Position numbers and translations under genes: made by a program. From Nonomuraea roseoviolacea subsp. carminata (lineage in GTDB: Bacteria; Actinomycetota; Actinomycetes; Streptosporangiales; Streptosporangiaceae): a stretch of 64,000 bases of DNA. Location: NCBI RefSeq assembly GCF_024172185.1, contig NZ_JAMZEC010000001.1, forward strand, positions 7,911,001 through 7,975,000. The letters are read 5' to 3'. Positions within the stretch are counted from its first letter, which is position 1; every line of letters starts with the position of its first letter. Below are positions 54,893-63,565 of this stretch, one piece after another. The notes beneath the pieces were generated by a model, which was not told where the DNA came from, ran no database searches, and worked only from the letters and a program-made list of their open reading frames with translations.

Positions 54893-56441
54893 TCCGTACG
54901 GCCCCCGCGAGCCACTCTTCCAGGACCGCCAGCCGGGCGAGCACGGCCGGCTCCACCCAGCCGCGGTCCTCACTCGCCAGCAGCCCGAGCTCCCGGCAGA
55001 TCGGGAATCCGTCCGGCCCGGCGGTGACCGTGCCAGTGATCGTGATCGTGCCCGGGGCCGGCGGCTCGGTGCGGGGCAGCGCGGCGCGGGCCGCCCGGGG
55101 CACGAGCCCGGCCGGCAACGCGTTGCGCCGCAGGTAGGGCGTGGGCGGGCGGGTGTCGTAGCGGGCGGCCGGGGGCAGCCGGAGCGCCCACGCGGTGAAC
55201 ATCGGGTCCAGGAACGGCGACCTGCGCGGCACGGCCGCGGCCTCCGCCACGGCGGCCGGGAGCGCTCCGGCGAAGCGGGCCATGCGGGCCAGCACGTACG
55301 CGCGGACCGGCTCCCGCTGCCCGGCGAGCCGCCCGGCCAGCCCACGTGCCCAGGCGGCCGTCCACGCCTCCACCCGTTCGCGATGGCACGCCGCGAGGAC
55401 GTCCGGGGCCGGCCCCAGGGCGTCGGCGAACGGCGCCAGGGCCAGGTGCAGGCCGGCGCCGAACCGGCGCGCCCGCCCGCCGCGGCCCAGCACGGCGGCG
55501 GCGTCCGCGAGCGCCCCGGCGGCGCCGTCCGCGCGCCACCGGTCGGCCAGTTGCCGGCCGGCGGCCCCCAGCCCGGCGAGACGGGACGCCGCCGGTGACC
55601 CCGCCTGGAGCAGGGGCGGCAGCGCGGGCGGGCCCGCCTGGAGCAGTTCCGCGCAGCCATCGGGGGTGAGGAGGAGCGTCGCGCCGAGCCGCAGGGCCGC
55701 GCTCTCGGCCGCCCGCACGAGCGGGGTCCGCCCGAGGTCGGGGGCGACGGGGTTCCACGCGTGCCCGCCGTTCCCGGGCGTCGGCCGCTCACCCGGCGCC
55801 GGTGCGCCCGGGACCTCAGGGGTCGTCCCGGCCGAGGGGGCAGGGAGTCGCGGGGCCATCTCGTTCGAGGGGGCAGGGAGTCGAGGAGCCGGCTCGGCCG
55901 GGGGAGCGGGGAGTCGAGCGGTCTTCTCGGCCCAGGAGGCCGGGAGCGGGCGGTCGGTCTCGGCCAGGAGGAACCGGTGGCGCCCGCCCAGAGCCGCGAG
56001 CACCCGCTGCGTGCCCACGGCGACGCTCGCGCCGTCCGGAGCGGGGTGGTCGGCGACCACGACCGTCACCTCGGCGCCCAGCGACCGCGCCGCCGCGTCG
56101 GCCGCCACCAGGAGCGCCGTCGCGCCCAGGCCGCCGTCGTGGAGGACGGCCACCGTGCGGTGGTTCCCGACGGCCCGGCGCACGGCCTCCTCCAGCCGTT
56201 CTCCCAGCTCCCGACGGTCCGCCGCCTCCGCGATCGGCGGCTCGCCGCCCGAGAGGCGACCGGAGTGGCCCGTGGCGGGGGGTGGCGCGGCGCCGTCCGC
56301 CCAGGGGGACGCGGGGTGGAGGCCCAGCGCCAGCGACGGCCGCGACAGGTACAGCGCGAGCACGTCCACGTCGATCCCGCGAAGCACCCCGTCCGCGTCC
56401 ACGGACCGGCGGCCGGGCGGGTCCGGGACCGGCCGGCTCAC
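54864..56441 (-). CDS. Asparagine-synthetase-like protein with degenerate ATP loop
   Basis: The 525 residues start at GTG 56441 in a GTGA overlap with the next gene. The overall pattern follows the two sister genes: N-terminal leader-like segment, central nucleotide region, C-terminal helices (VPRRSPFLDPMFTAWALRLP, then TPYLRRNALPAGLVP). The ATP-pyrophosphatase signature SGGxDS has become LHDGGLGATALL and the second motif has changed, so adenylation is doubtful. A threefold repeat of an 11-residue RLPAP unit splits the domain near residue 205. It may be a structural partner of the active paralogues. It ends overlapping the TfuA-JmjC gene tail by 29 nt, on opposite strands. Confidence 0.75.
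   Translation of the reverse strand: MSRPVPDPPGRRSVDADGVLRGIDVDVLALYLSRPSLALGLHPASPWADGAAPPPATGHSGRLSGGEPPIAEAADRRELGERLEEAVRRAVGNHRTVAVLHDGGLGATALLVAADAAARSLGAEVTVVVADHPAPDGASVAVGTQRVLAALGGRHRFLLAETDRPLPASWAEKTARLPAPPAEPAPRLPAPSNEMAPRLPAPSAGTTPEVPGAPAPGERPTPGNGGHAWNPVAPDLGRTPLVRAAESAALRLGATLLLTPDGCAELLQAGPPALPPLLQAGSPAASRLAGLGAAGRQLADRWRADGAAGALADAAAVLGRGGRARRFGAGLHLALAPFADALGPAPDVLAACHRERVEAWTAAWARGLAGRLAGQREPVRAYVLARMARFAGALPAAVAEAAAVPRRSPFLDPMFTAWALRLPPAARYDTRPPTPYLRRNALPAGLVPRAARAALPRTEPPAPGTITITGTVTAGPDGFPICRELGLLASEDRGWVEPAVLARLAVLEEWLAGAVRISSPGRSAG
55830..55925 (-). repeat. 33-nt in-frame repeat in asparagine-synthetase-like gene
   Basis: Three diverged 33-nt units encode RLPAPPAEPAP, RLPAPSNEMAP and RLPAPSAGTTP in tandem. 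Boundaries are approximate. Confidence 0.75.
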
Positions 56442-57868
56442 GCGCTCGCCCCGCGCGCCTCGGCGCCGCGCAGCCACAGCTCCACCGCGCTGGCCGTGGC
56501 CACCTCGAACGTGTCCCGGCACCGCGTCCGCCAGTCCGGCCGCAGCAGCCCCCGTTCCACGGCCAGTGTCGGCTCCACCCGTGCCAGCCGCCAGTAGCGG
56601 GCGTACGACTGCGAGCCGCGCTGCCGGTACGGCGGCAGCACCGCGCCGATCCCGTCCGGGAGCAGGTCGGCGACCAGCCGCTTCCTGCGCAGGTACTCGT
56701 TCTCGTACGCCCCCGAGTACCGCACGGCCTGCGGCAGGTGGAAGGCGTACTCCGCGAAGACCGGGTCGTAGTAGGGCGCCGCCTCGGGCAGCCCGGTGGC
56801 GGGCACCACGACGTCGTACGGGAACGTCCGGTGGATCATCAGCGCCTCCGCCCACGACGCCCCGGCCTCGGCGGCCACCCGCGCCGACTCCCGCCGGTGG
56901 TCGTCCTCCCAGGCGCACGCCCGCTCGTGCATCTCACCGGTGAGCAGCGGGGAGCCCCGCTCCTGGAGCCGCCGCGGCCAGGCGGTCGCCCAGTAGAGGT
57001 CGGAGGAGGCGCGGCGGCCGAGCCGGCCTGCCAGCACGGCGACCAGCTCCCGGAGCGGCGGCCCGCCGCCGGCGGAGGCGTCACGCAGGTAGGCCATGAG
57101 GTCGCCGGGCGAGCCGGTCCGCAGCACGCGGGCGGCCATGTACCCGGGCGCCTCCAGAAGCTGGTCGGCGCCGCTGCCGTGGAGGAGCACCTGCGCCCCG
57201 GCCCCCACGGCGAGCTCGGCCATCCCGCGGTGCAGCCGGGGGAACCCGTCGAAGCGCGGGCCGTGCTCGCACCATTCAGGCTCCGGCCAGCGCCGGGGCG
57301 CGGGGTCCACGCGCAGGTGGGGGCAGCGCAGCCCGAGGAACTCCAGCAGCCGGTCCACCACCGTCTTGGGACGGCGGCCGCGGTCGTCGGGGATGTCCAT
57401 GGTGACGGCGAGCAGGCGCCGCCCGGTGCGGCGGCACACCCGGGCCGTCACGGCCAGCAGGGCCGCGGAGTCCAGCCCGCCGGAGGTGGCGACCGCGACG
57501 TGCTCCCGGTCGCCGATGGCCCGCTCGACCGCGGCTTCGAGCCGGTCGCGCAGCTCCCGCGGGTGGGCGTGGCCGCGAGGGCGGGGCGGGGCGTGCCTGA
57601 CGCGTTCGAGCCCGGACCAGGGCGGGGCCGGGAACAGGTCCGTGCTCAGCGCCGGCCAGGTGAACCAGGTGGCCAGCGCCGCCAGGGAGTACGTGCCGCC
57701 GGTCGCCGGCGGGGCGGCGGGCCGCCCGGTGCCGGCCTCCCGGTAGGCCGGGGTGGTGACGAACGGGGACAGCCGGTCCGGCGCCGGGGTGTAGCGGAAG
57801 GACGGGGCGGCCTGATCGGCGCGGCCGAGAGCGGCGGGGGAGTGGTCGTGACGCTGGGTGCTGGTCAT
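56438..57868 (-). CDS. Asparagine-synthetase-like protein with intact ATP loop
   Basis: The 476 residues (ATG 57868) keep the ATP-pyrophosphatase loop VATSGGLDSAALLAVTARVC and the second motif VLLHGSGADQLLEAPGYMAA. They lack the N-terminal Cys glutaminase domain of true AsnB; instead there are about 110 residues of unassigned sequence. This is the same reduction seen in lasso-peptide cyclases (McjC type), which adenylate a side-chain carboxylate to form an amide. A C-terminal MTSTQ-distal region ends in RRGAEARGASA-like Ala/Arg sequence. It overlaps genes on both sides (ATGA and GTGA), implying a stoichiometric complex. Confidence 0.82.
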   Translation of the reverse strand: MTSTQRHDHSPAALGRADQAAPSFRYTPAPDRLSPFVTTPAYREAGTGRPAAPPATGGTYSLAALATWFTWPALSTDLFPAPPWSGLERVRHAPPRPRGHAHPRELRDRLEAAVERAIGDREHVAVATSGGLDSAALLAVTARVCRRTGRRLLAVTMDIPDDRGRRPKTVVDRLLEFLGLRCPHLRVDPAPRRWPEPEWCEHGPRFDGFPRLHRGMAELAVGAGAQVLLHGSGADQLLEAPGYMAARVLRTGSPGDLMAYLRDASAGGGPPLRELVAVLAGRLGRRASSDLYWATAWPRRLQERGSPLLTGEMHERACAWEDDHRRESARVAAEAGASWAEALMIHRTFPYDVVVPATGLPEAAPYYDPVFAEYAFHLPQAVRYSGAYENEYLRRKRLVADLLPDGIGAVLPPYRQRGSQSYARYWRLARVEPTLAVERGLLRPDWRTRCRDTFEVATASAVELWLRGAEARGASA

Positions 57869-59826
57869 GTGGGCCTCTCTGCGAGGTGGAACGCGAGCTG
57901 GCGGCCCACCACCCGGGCGAGCCGGATCCGGTTGGCCGGGCGGGTGATGCCGTGGCCCTCGCCGGAGAGCACCAGGCAGTGGTGCGGATGGCCGTGCCCG
58001 GCCAGCGCGGCGGCCATCGTGGTGGCGTGCGTCCACGGGACGAGCGGGTCGTCGCGGCCGTGCACGAGGAGGACCGGCGTGTGGCAGGCGGCGGCGTGCG
58101 TGAGGGGCGAGCGTTCGCGCAGCCGGGCGGCGTCGCGGTCGGGGTCGCCGACCCGGTGCAGGAAGTGCGCCCGCTCGTGGTGGGCCGACCCCCGCACGTG
58201 CCGCAGGAACGCGACCAGGTCGGTGGGCGCGCAGACGGCCACGGCCAGCGCGAACGCCTTCGGGCGGGCGGTCGCCGCCATGAGCGCCGCGTACCCGCCG
58301 TACGACTGCCCCATGACGGCCACCCGCCCCGGCTGGGCGATCCCCTCGGCGACCGCCCAGCTCAGCGCGTCCTCCAGGTCGTCCTGCATCCCGCCGCCCC
58401 AGTCCTCGCGGCCCAGGTCGAGGAAGCGGACGCCGTACCCCTCGGAGCCGCGGAAGTTGACCCGCAGGGAGGCGTAGCCGCGCTCGGCCAGCCACTGCGC
58501 CTCGGGGGACAGGCCCCACTCGTCGCGCGACCAGGGGCCGCCGTGCACGAGGAGCACGGTCGGGTACGGCGGCGCGGGGACGCCGGGCGGGGTGACGAGG
58601 TAGCCGTCGAGCCTGAGGCCGTCGCGCGCCGGGACGCTCACGGTGGTGGTGGGCGCGAGCCCGCCCCGCGCCGGGCCTGAGGACCCGCGCCCGGCCCACG
58701 CCGGGGCGAGCCGCGAGCCGGGCCCGTGACGGGCCGGTACGAGCCGCGCGGCGAGGCCGAGACGCGCCGGGACCAGCCGCGCGGCTAGGCGGGCCGCCGG
58801 GCCGGGCGCCCGGGTGTCCTCCGGGACCGGGTGGGCGTTGTCGGCGCGGCGGTCCCACAGCAGGTGCCGGGGCGGCGTCCCGCCGTCGTCGATCCGTACC
58901 AGCCAGGTGGCGTTGTCGCGGGTGAGGGCGGTGAGCTGGAGGTCGCCCGGGTGGCGCGCGCCGAGCCGGTCCAGGCCCGCGGCCAGGTCCGGGTCGAGCG
59001 CGCGGTGTCCCCGGCGGGTCCCCGACACGAGGGCGAGCTGGGGGAGCCGGGTCACGGGATGCAGCACGACGTCGAGGTCGTGCCCGCCGTCGTCGAGGAC
59101 GGTGCGCACCGCGCCGGTGCGCAGGTCCAGCAGCCGCACGCCGAGGAACCCGTCCCGGCACGGTGCCCACAGGTAGAGGCCCATGCCGTCCGCCGTGACG
59201 TCCACGGGATGCGTGACCAGGGAGCCGGGCGGCGCGGACCGCCACACCTCCCGCCAGCCGGCCCCGTCCGTCGCGTACACCACGAGGGAGCCGTCGTCGT
59301 CACGAGCGGTGGCGGCGCGCAGCCGGTCATCGGGATCGCCGAACAGCCGCTGCGGCACGACGCCCTCGGGCACGCGCACGGCCGTCATCACCGGCTCGCG
59401 GGCGGCCGGTCCGCCGGGCGTGGACAGCACGTGCCAGGTACGCCGCCCGTCGGCGTCCGCACCGGCCAGGAGCAGGCTGTGCGAGCGCGGCTGGTCGCGG
59501 TCCACGACGTGGAACGAGCCGGCCCCCTCCGGCGTCACGTCCGTCGTACGCCCGGCGCCCTCGTCGTACACGACCACCCGGTGCCCCGTAGGTCCCGCCA
59601 CGACCGCGGCGACGGCGCCGCCCGCGGGCCACCAGGCGTGGTCCACGACCTCGGCCCGGCCGAGCGGGAGCCGTCGCACGCCGTCACCCGGGCGCCACAC
59701 GAACAGTCCGGGATCCCGCTCGCTCTGCCAGCTCACCGCCCGGCCGTCGGGCGACAGGGCGAGGTGGACGGCCGGCTCGGCGCCGAACCACCGTCGTTCG
59801 GCGCCACGCCCGATCAGGCCGCGCAT
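57865..59826 (-). CDS. S9-family (prolyl oligopeptidase-like) serine peptidase
   Basis: The 653 residues hold an N-terminal beta-propeller (repeats at about 20-330) and a C-terminal alpha/beta-hydrolase with nucleophile Ser508 in VAVMGQSYGGYAALMAA, Asp in LLVHGRDDPLVPW and His in LSGEGHGITRP. There is no signal peptide, so it acts in the cytosol. A linker repeat (RLAARLVPAR units) separates the halves. S9 peptidases occur in RiPP loci as leader peptidases, and the lasso isopeptidases belong to this fold. Lying between asparagine-synthetase-like genes in one operon, it may trim or release a peptide intermediate. Confidence 0.85.
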   Translation of the reverse strand: MRGLIGRGAERRWFGAEPAVHLALSPDGRAVSWQSERDPGLFVWRPGDGVRRLPLGRAEVVDHAWWPAGGAVAAVVAGPTGHRVVVYDEGAGRTTDVTPEGAGSFHVVDRDQPRSHSLLLAGADADGRRTWHVLSTPGGPAAREPVMTAVRVPEGVVPQRLFGDPDDRLRAATARDDDGSLVVYATDGAGWREVWRSAPPGSLVTHPVDVTADGMGLYLWAPCRDGFLGVRLLDLRTGAVRTVLDDGGHDLDVVLHPVTRLPQLALVSGTRRGHRALDPDLAAGLDRLGARHPGDLQLTALTRDNATWLVRIDDGGTPPRHLLWDRRADNAHPVPEDTRAPGPAARLAARLVPARLGLAARLVPARHGPGSRLAPAWAGRGSSGPARGGLAPTTTVSVPARDGLRLDGYLVTPPGVPAPPYPTVLLVHGGPWSRDEWGLSPEAQWLAERGYASLRVNFRGSEGYGVRFLDLGREDWGGGMQDDLEDALSWAVAEGIAQPGRVAVMGQSYGGYAALMAATARPKAFALAVAVCAPTDLVAFLRHVRGSAHHERAHFLHRVGDPDRDAARLRERSPLTHAAACHTPVLLVHGRDDPLVPWTHATTMAAALAGHGHPHHCLVLSGEGHGITRPANRIRLARVVGRQLAFHLAERPT

Positions 59827-59827
59827 C

Positions 59828-61240
59828 CTACGTCGTGGGCGCCGGCTCGGCGCCGGCCTCCAGGGCGCCCGCCACCCAGCGCTCCACGTTGCGCACCACG
59901 ATGGGCAGTCGCGGGTGCACCTTCTCCAGGTCGAGCCGGTCCATGGGCCGGATGAGCCCCAGCTCCTCGACCAGCAGCGGCCCCTCGGGCAGCACGTCGA
60001 ACACGTAGCGCCGGAAGGCGTCGGAGTAGCTCTGCTTGTACTCCGGCAGCAGCGGCCGCAGCTCGGGCGGCAGCAGCCGCAGGTGCAGGGCCTTGTACCA
60101 CTGGTACGGGAACGGCCCCTCGGCCCGGAACCGGGAGCCCGGCGGCAGCCCGAAGGCGTACCTCAGGAACGTCTCGTCGACGAAGGGCGAGCGCTGCCGG
60201 ATCGGCGCCCCGAGCGGATGCGCGTCGTACGCCCACGGGAAGATCGAGTCGCGCAGGCTGGCCGTCGCCCAGTCGCCGCCCTCGGCCCGGAACTCCGCGA
60301 ACCGGGCGGCCAGCCAGTCCTCGGTCCAGTTCCGCACCGCCTCGCGGTGGACGTCGGTGAGCACCGGGGGACGCCCGCCGTTGACCACGTCGCGCAGCGC
60401 GGTCGCCACGTACAGCTGGAAGGACGTCTCCGGGGGCAGCCGCCGCGCCACGAGCGCCGCCGCCTCGCCCGCCACCTCCACGAGGGAGTCGGCGCGGCCG
60501 AACGCCGCCAGGTAGCGGCGCAGGTCCCGCCAGCGGCGTCCGCGCGCCAGCGAGGATGACAGGTGGTTCCAGGCGCCGAGCACCTCGTCGCCGCCCTGGC
60601 CGCTCAGCAGGACCGTCGCCCCGAGGGCGTGGGCGTGGTCCACGGTGGCCTGGTGCAGCCGCGTGTAGTAGTCGTGCCGGGGCCCGAGCGGCGACCAGTC
60701 CGGCTCGGGCAGCTCCCGCCACTCGGCGGGCACGACGTGCAGGTCGCAGGTGATGCCGACGGCCCGCAACTGCCGGTGGACGAGGCCGGCGGTGGCCTTG
60801 CCGAACTGGTCGCGCAGGTTCCACACGACCGCGCTCAGCCGCCGCCCCTCGCGCCGGGCCTGCCGCCAGGCGTAGGTGAAGACCGCCCACGAGTCCATGC
60901 CGCCCGACAGCAGGACGACGGCGGACTCGGCGTCCCCGAGACAGCGGGAGACGGCCGCCGCGAACTCCGCGTCCAGCGCCGACTCGTCGGAGGAGCCGAG
61001 CGGCGGCAGGTCCAGGGGCGGACGGTGCCGGGTCACGCCCTCCCAGGGGCACTCCGGCGGGAACTCCGCCTCGAACGGCAGCCCGTCGAGCATGAGCGCC
61101 AGCTTTCGCAGCGAGAATCTCTTCGCGGGCGCGGCCAGGCGCATGGGGTCGCGGTCGAGGGCGCCGTCCTTCGGACGAGAGAAGAGGGGCTCGGACAGGA
61201 CGTCCGAAACCCCTCCAGAGATGCCGAGTTCTGATCGCAA
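59828..61240 (-). CDS. Asparagine-synthetase-like protein, first of three
   Basis: The 470 residues keep SGGMDSWAVFTYAWRQAR and VLLSGQGGDEVLGAW, so ATP binding looks intact, but there is no N-terminal glutaminase domain. Alignment of FSLRKLALML with YSLAALATWF in the 56438 gene shows the same N-terminal segment. This supports TTG 61240, though no Shine-Dalgarno precedes it; ATG 61144 would remove part of the shared region. The stop is 1 nt from the S9 start. The 59-residue peptide lies immediately upstream, and its stop is 7 nt away. Amide-bond formation on that peptide or on a carrier-bound acid is plausible. Confidence 0.8.
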   Translation of the reverse strand: MRSELGISGGVSDVLSEPLFSRPKDGALDRDPMRLAAPAKRFSLRKLALMLDGLPFEAEFPPECPWEGVTRHRPPLDLPPLGSSDESALDAEFAAAVSRCLGDAESAVVLLSGGMDSWAVFTYAWRQARREGRRLSAVVWNLRDQFGKATAGLVHRQLRAVGITCDLHVVPAEWRELPEPDWSPLGPRHDYYTRLHQATVDHAHALGATVLLSGQGGDEVLGAWNHLSSSLARGRRWRDLRRYLAAFGRADSLVEVAGEAAALVARRLPPETSFQLYVATALRDVVNGGRPPVLTDVHREAVRNWTEDWLAARFAEFRAEGGDWATASLRDSIFPWAYDAHPLGAPIRQRSPFVDETFLRYAFGLPPGSRFRAEGPFPYQWYKALHLRLLPPELRPLLPEYKQSYSDAFRRYVFDVLPEGPLLVEELGLIRPMDRLDLEKVHPRLPIVVRNVERWVAGALEAGAEPAPTT

Positions 61241-61247
61241 GGAGTGG

Positions 61248-61427
61248 TTACCGCTTCTTGTTCAGCATCTTCCGGGACGCCCGGAACGTGGACCAGAACT
61301 CGGAGACGGCCCGGACGTTACGACGGACCGCCGACTCGCTCGGCTGGACGGCGTTGGCGACGAGGAGATTTCCCCCGCACCTGCGCACACCACCGCAACT
61401 GTCACGCGGCAAATCGCTGTGCCCCAT
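61248..61427 (-). CDS. 59-residue peptide, candidate RiPP precursor
   Basis: ATG 61427 sits 5 nt after a perfect AGGAGGT; longer readings from GTG 61460 are less likely. The peptide has a CGGVRRCGG stretch with its only two Cys near residues 11 and 17, a central acidic-free segment and a basic C-terminus (WSTFRASRKMLNKKR) with seven Arg/Lys. There is no signal peptide or membrane helix. It has its own promoter and is first in the operon with the asparagine-synthetase-like and S9 genes. I do not recognise a family. Strong promoter, strong ribosome site, small size and position make it the best precursor candidate in the locus. Confidence 0.6.
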   Translation of the reverse strand: MGHSDLPRDSCGGVRRCGGNLLVANAVQPSESAVRRNVRAVSEFWSTFRASRKMLNKKR

Positions 61428-61461
61428 CTCGTACCTCCTGTCGGGTGCGATTTTCGGCACG

Positions 61462-61491
61462 ATTCTCAGAAAAGTCAGACAAGAACGTCAA
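61462..61491 (-). promoter_or_regulatory. Predicted promoter of the peptide/asparagine-synthetase operon
   Basis: On the minus strand TTGACG (61486-61491) and GAGAAT (61462-61467) lie 18 bp apart in an AT-richer spacer. The predicted transcript start near 61455 leaves a 5' leader of about 28 nt that includes the perfect Shine-Dalgarno of the peptide. Confidence 0.65.
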
Positions 61492-61548
61492 TGCTGAACA
61501 TTCAGTGCGGAATTCATCCGTTCCGAAAGGGACTTGAGCGGACTGATC

Positions 61549-63522
61549 ATGACGGCCCCGGATGCGTATGGTGGGGAGGTTGCCCAGTGCGCCGTCCACG
61601 GGGAGGGACCGCCGTTGCCCGTGTTGCTGCATGACGTCCTCGCCCGGCGGGCCGCCGCCCACCCGGCGGCTCCGGCCTTCACCGTCGACGGAGCCGGCAC
61701 CCTCGACTACCTCGGCTGGCATCGCGGTGCCCGGCGCGTCGCGGCGGGACTGGCCGCCCGCGGGCTGCGGCCGGGGGAGCGGGTGGTGCTCGCGTTCGAG
61801 GACGGCGACTGGCTGTCGTTCGCGGTGTGCTTCATGGGCGTGCTGGCGGCGGGCGGGGTGGCCGTCCCGGTACGGGCGCCGGTCCCGGAGGCGCACCTGC
61901 CGGCCACGGCCGCCCGGGTGGAGGCGGCGGGCCTGGTGACGGGCGGCCGGTCGGAGGCGGAGGCCGGGGCGTTCGGCGGGTGGCGGGCGAGCGCCGGCGA
62001 ACTGACGGCGACGACGCGCGGCCCGGCCGTGGCGGGCGCGGTCGGGCTGACCGGGGCGGATCCCGCCGCGGTGATCCTCACCTCGGGCACCACCGGCGCC
62101 GCCAAGGCCGTGCTCAGCGTCCACGCCTCTCTCGTCGAGGACTGGCCGGACGAGGGCGAGGACCCGGACGAGGTCCTGTCCCCGCAGGCCAACGCCCTGT
62201 TCACGTCCGTCGCGATCGGCACGAACGCGGCGCAGTCGGTGCTGAAGAGCTGCCTGGTCAACGGGGTGCACATCGTGCTCGGCCAGCCGTTCGCCCCGGA
62301 ACGGCTCGCCGGACTGATCGAGGAGCACCGGGTGAGCGCGCTGAGCCTGGTGCCGACCACGGCGCGGCTCGCGGTGTCCGCGCTGCGCGGCCAGGGGCGC
62401 GCGTCGTCGCGGGTGCGTTCGGTGGTGTCGTCGTCGGCGCCGCTCGACCAGCCCACCGTGGCGGGCCTGGCCGAGGTCTTCCCGAGGGCGGAGATCTTCA
62501 ACGTGTACACGGTGGCGGAGGGCGGCGCCGGGTTGCAGCACCGGTGCGCGCCGGACCGGCCGCCCGCGCTCGGCCGTCTCGGCCCCGACGCCCGCCTGGT
62601 GGACGCGGCGGGGCGGGACGTGGCGCCGGGGGAGGTGGGCGAGCTGTGGCTGCGCCACACGGGCCCCGCCCTGACCTACCTGCGCCCCTCCGCCCCCTCG
62701 GCCACGGGGACGCCACGTGAGGCGGCGGGGGCGGGGACGCCAGGGGAGGGGGCGGGGACGGCTGGGGCGGGGACGCGGTATCTGCCGGGTGGCTGGATCG
62801 CGACCGGTGACCTGTGCCGGCGGGACGCGGACGGCCTGGTGCACTTCGTGGAGCGCGCCGACGACGTGATCGTCTCCGGCGGCCTGAACATCGCCTCCGC
62901 CACGGTGGAGGCCGCGCTGCGGAGCCACCCGGCCGTCGCGGAGGTGGCCGTCTTCGGGGTGCCGCACGCGGCGCTCGGCCGGGCCGTCGTCGCGGCGGTC
63001 GTTCTCACGGCCGCGACGGCCGCGACGGCCCCGTCCGCGCTGCGCGACCACTGCGCCCGGCGGCTGCCCCGCGACCACGTGCCGGTCGACGTCGTCCCCG
63101 TCGCCGAGCTGCCCGTCACACCCAACGGGAAGGTACGCAAACGCTCGCTGGCCGAGTGGTACGCGCGCGCCTACCTGGAGGACGGGCGGACCCGCACGAC
63201 CGCCGCCCGCATCGCCGGAGCACCGGCCGGTCGACGTCCCGAGCCGCCGGAGCAGCCGCCAGGACGGGACGCTCCCGACCGGCACGACGAGCTGGACGAG
63301 GCGGTCCTCGCCGTCTACCGCGACACGCTCGACGCCGAACGCGTCGGGCGGGACAGCGACTTCTACCGGCTCGGCGGGCACTCCCTCCTGGCGGTCCGCC
63401 TCGCCGCCGAACTGGAGCGCCGCATCGGCAGGCCGGTCGAGCCTGCCACGGTCCTGCGCCACCCCCGCGCCGGCGACCTGGCCGACGCCCTGAGGCGCGT
63501 CCGGGACAACACCGCGCACTGA
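61549..63522 (+). CDS. NRPS-like A-PCP didomain
   Basis: The 657 residues from ATG 61549 (or TTG 61534 with aaagg nearby) form an adenylating domain and a carrier domain. Core motifs are ILTSGTTGAAKAVLSVHAS (A3), VYTVAEGGAG (A5), GGWIATGDLC (A7), VERADDVIVSGGLNIASATV (A8) and the catalytic Lys in PVTPNGKVRKRSL (A10). The PCP Ser is in YRLGGHSLLAVRLAAELE near residue 605. The A domain is closer to acyl-CoA/aryl-acid ligases than to amino-acid A domains, judging by VFNVYT-like A5 and the missing Asp235-type motif. A Gly-Thr-Ala repeat interrupts it near residue 395. It is divergent from the peptide operon. Confidence 0.85.
   Translation: MTAPDAYGGEVAQCAVHGEGPPLPVLLHDVLARRAAAHPAAPAFTVDGAGTLDYLGWHRGARRVAAGLAARGLRPGERVVLAFEDGDWLSFAVCFMGVLAAGGVAVPVRAPVPEAHLPATAARVEAAGLVTGGRSEAEAGAFGGWRASAGELTATTRGPAVAGAVGLTGADPAAVILTSGTTGAAKAVLSVHASLVEDWPDEGEDPDEVLSPQANALFTSVAIGTNAAQSVLKSCLVNGVHIVLGQPFAPERLAGLIEEHRVSALSLVPTTARLAVSALRGQGRASSRVRSVVSSSAPLDQPTVAGLAEVFPRAEIFNVYTVAEGGAGLQHRCAPDRPPALGRLGPDARLVDAAGRDVAPGEVGELWLRHTGPALTYLRPSAPSATGTPREAAGAGTPGEGAGTAGAGTRYLPGGWIATGDLCRRDADGLVHFVERADDVIVSGGLNIASATVEAALRSHPAVAEVAVFGVPHAALGRAVVAAVVLTAATAATAPSALRDHCARRLPRDHVPVDVVPVAELPVTPNGKVRKRSLAEWYARAYLEDGRTRTTAARIAGAPAGRRPEPPEQPPGRDAPDRHDELDEAVLAVYRDTLDAERVGRDSDFYRLGGHSLLAVRLAAELERRIGRPVEPATVLRHPRAGDLADALRRVRDNTAH
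62713..62775 (+). repeat. Gly-Thr-Ala repeat in the A-PCP gene
   Basis: Imperfect ggggcggggacg-type units encode AGAGT, GEGAGT and AGAGT stretches between the A5 and A7 motifs of the adenylation domain. Confidence 0.75.
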
Positions 63523-63523
63523 A

Positions 63524-63561
63524 GCCGCCGGTCGTCACCGGGAGGGTGTCCCACCGGCGGC
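63524..63561. terminator. Possible terminator between A-PCP and MFS genes
   Basis: gccgccggt (63524-63532) and accggcggc (63553-63561) pair across a 20-nt loop between the two convergent stops. The long loop makes it weak. Confidence 0.4.
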
Positions 63562-63565
63562 CCGT

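Noticed and set aside
50862..61240. Clavam-type beta-lactam cluster (ureohydrolase plus Asn-synthetase-like plus oxygenase)
   Set aside because: There is no carboxyethylarginine synthase, the Asn-synthetase-like proteins lack the N-terminal domain of beta-lactam synthetase, and YcaO-TfuA does not belong to that pathway.
54864..61460. Canonical lasso-peptide cluster
   Set aside because: There are cyclase-like and S9 genes, but no RRE protein, no transglutaminase-type B leader peptidase beside them, and the peptide lacks a typical leader-Thr/Gly1...Asp/Glu7-9 layout.
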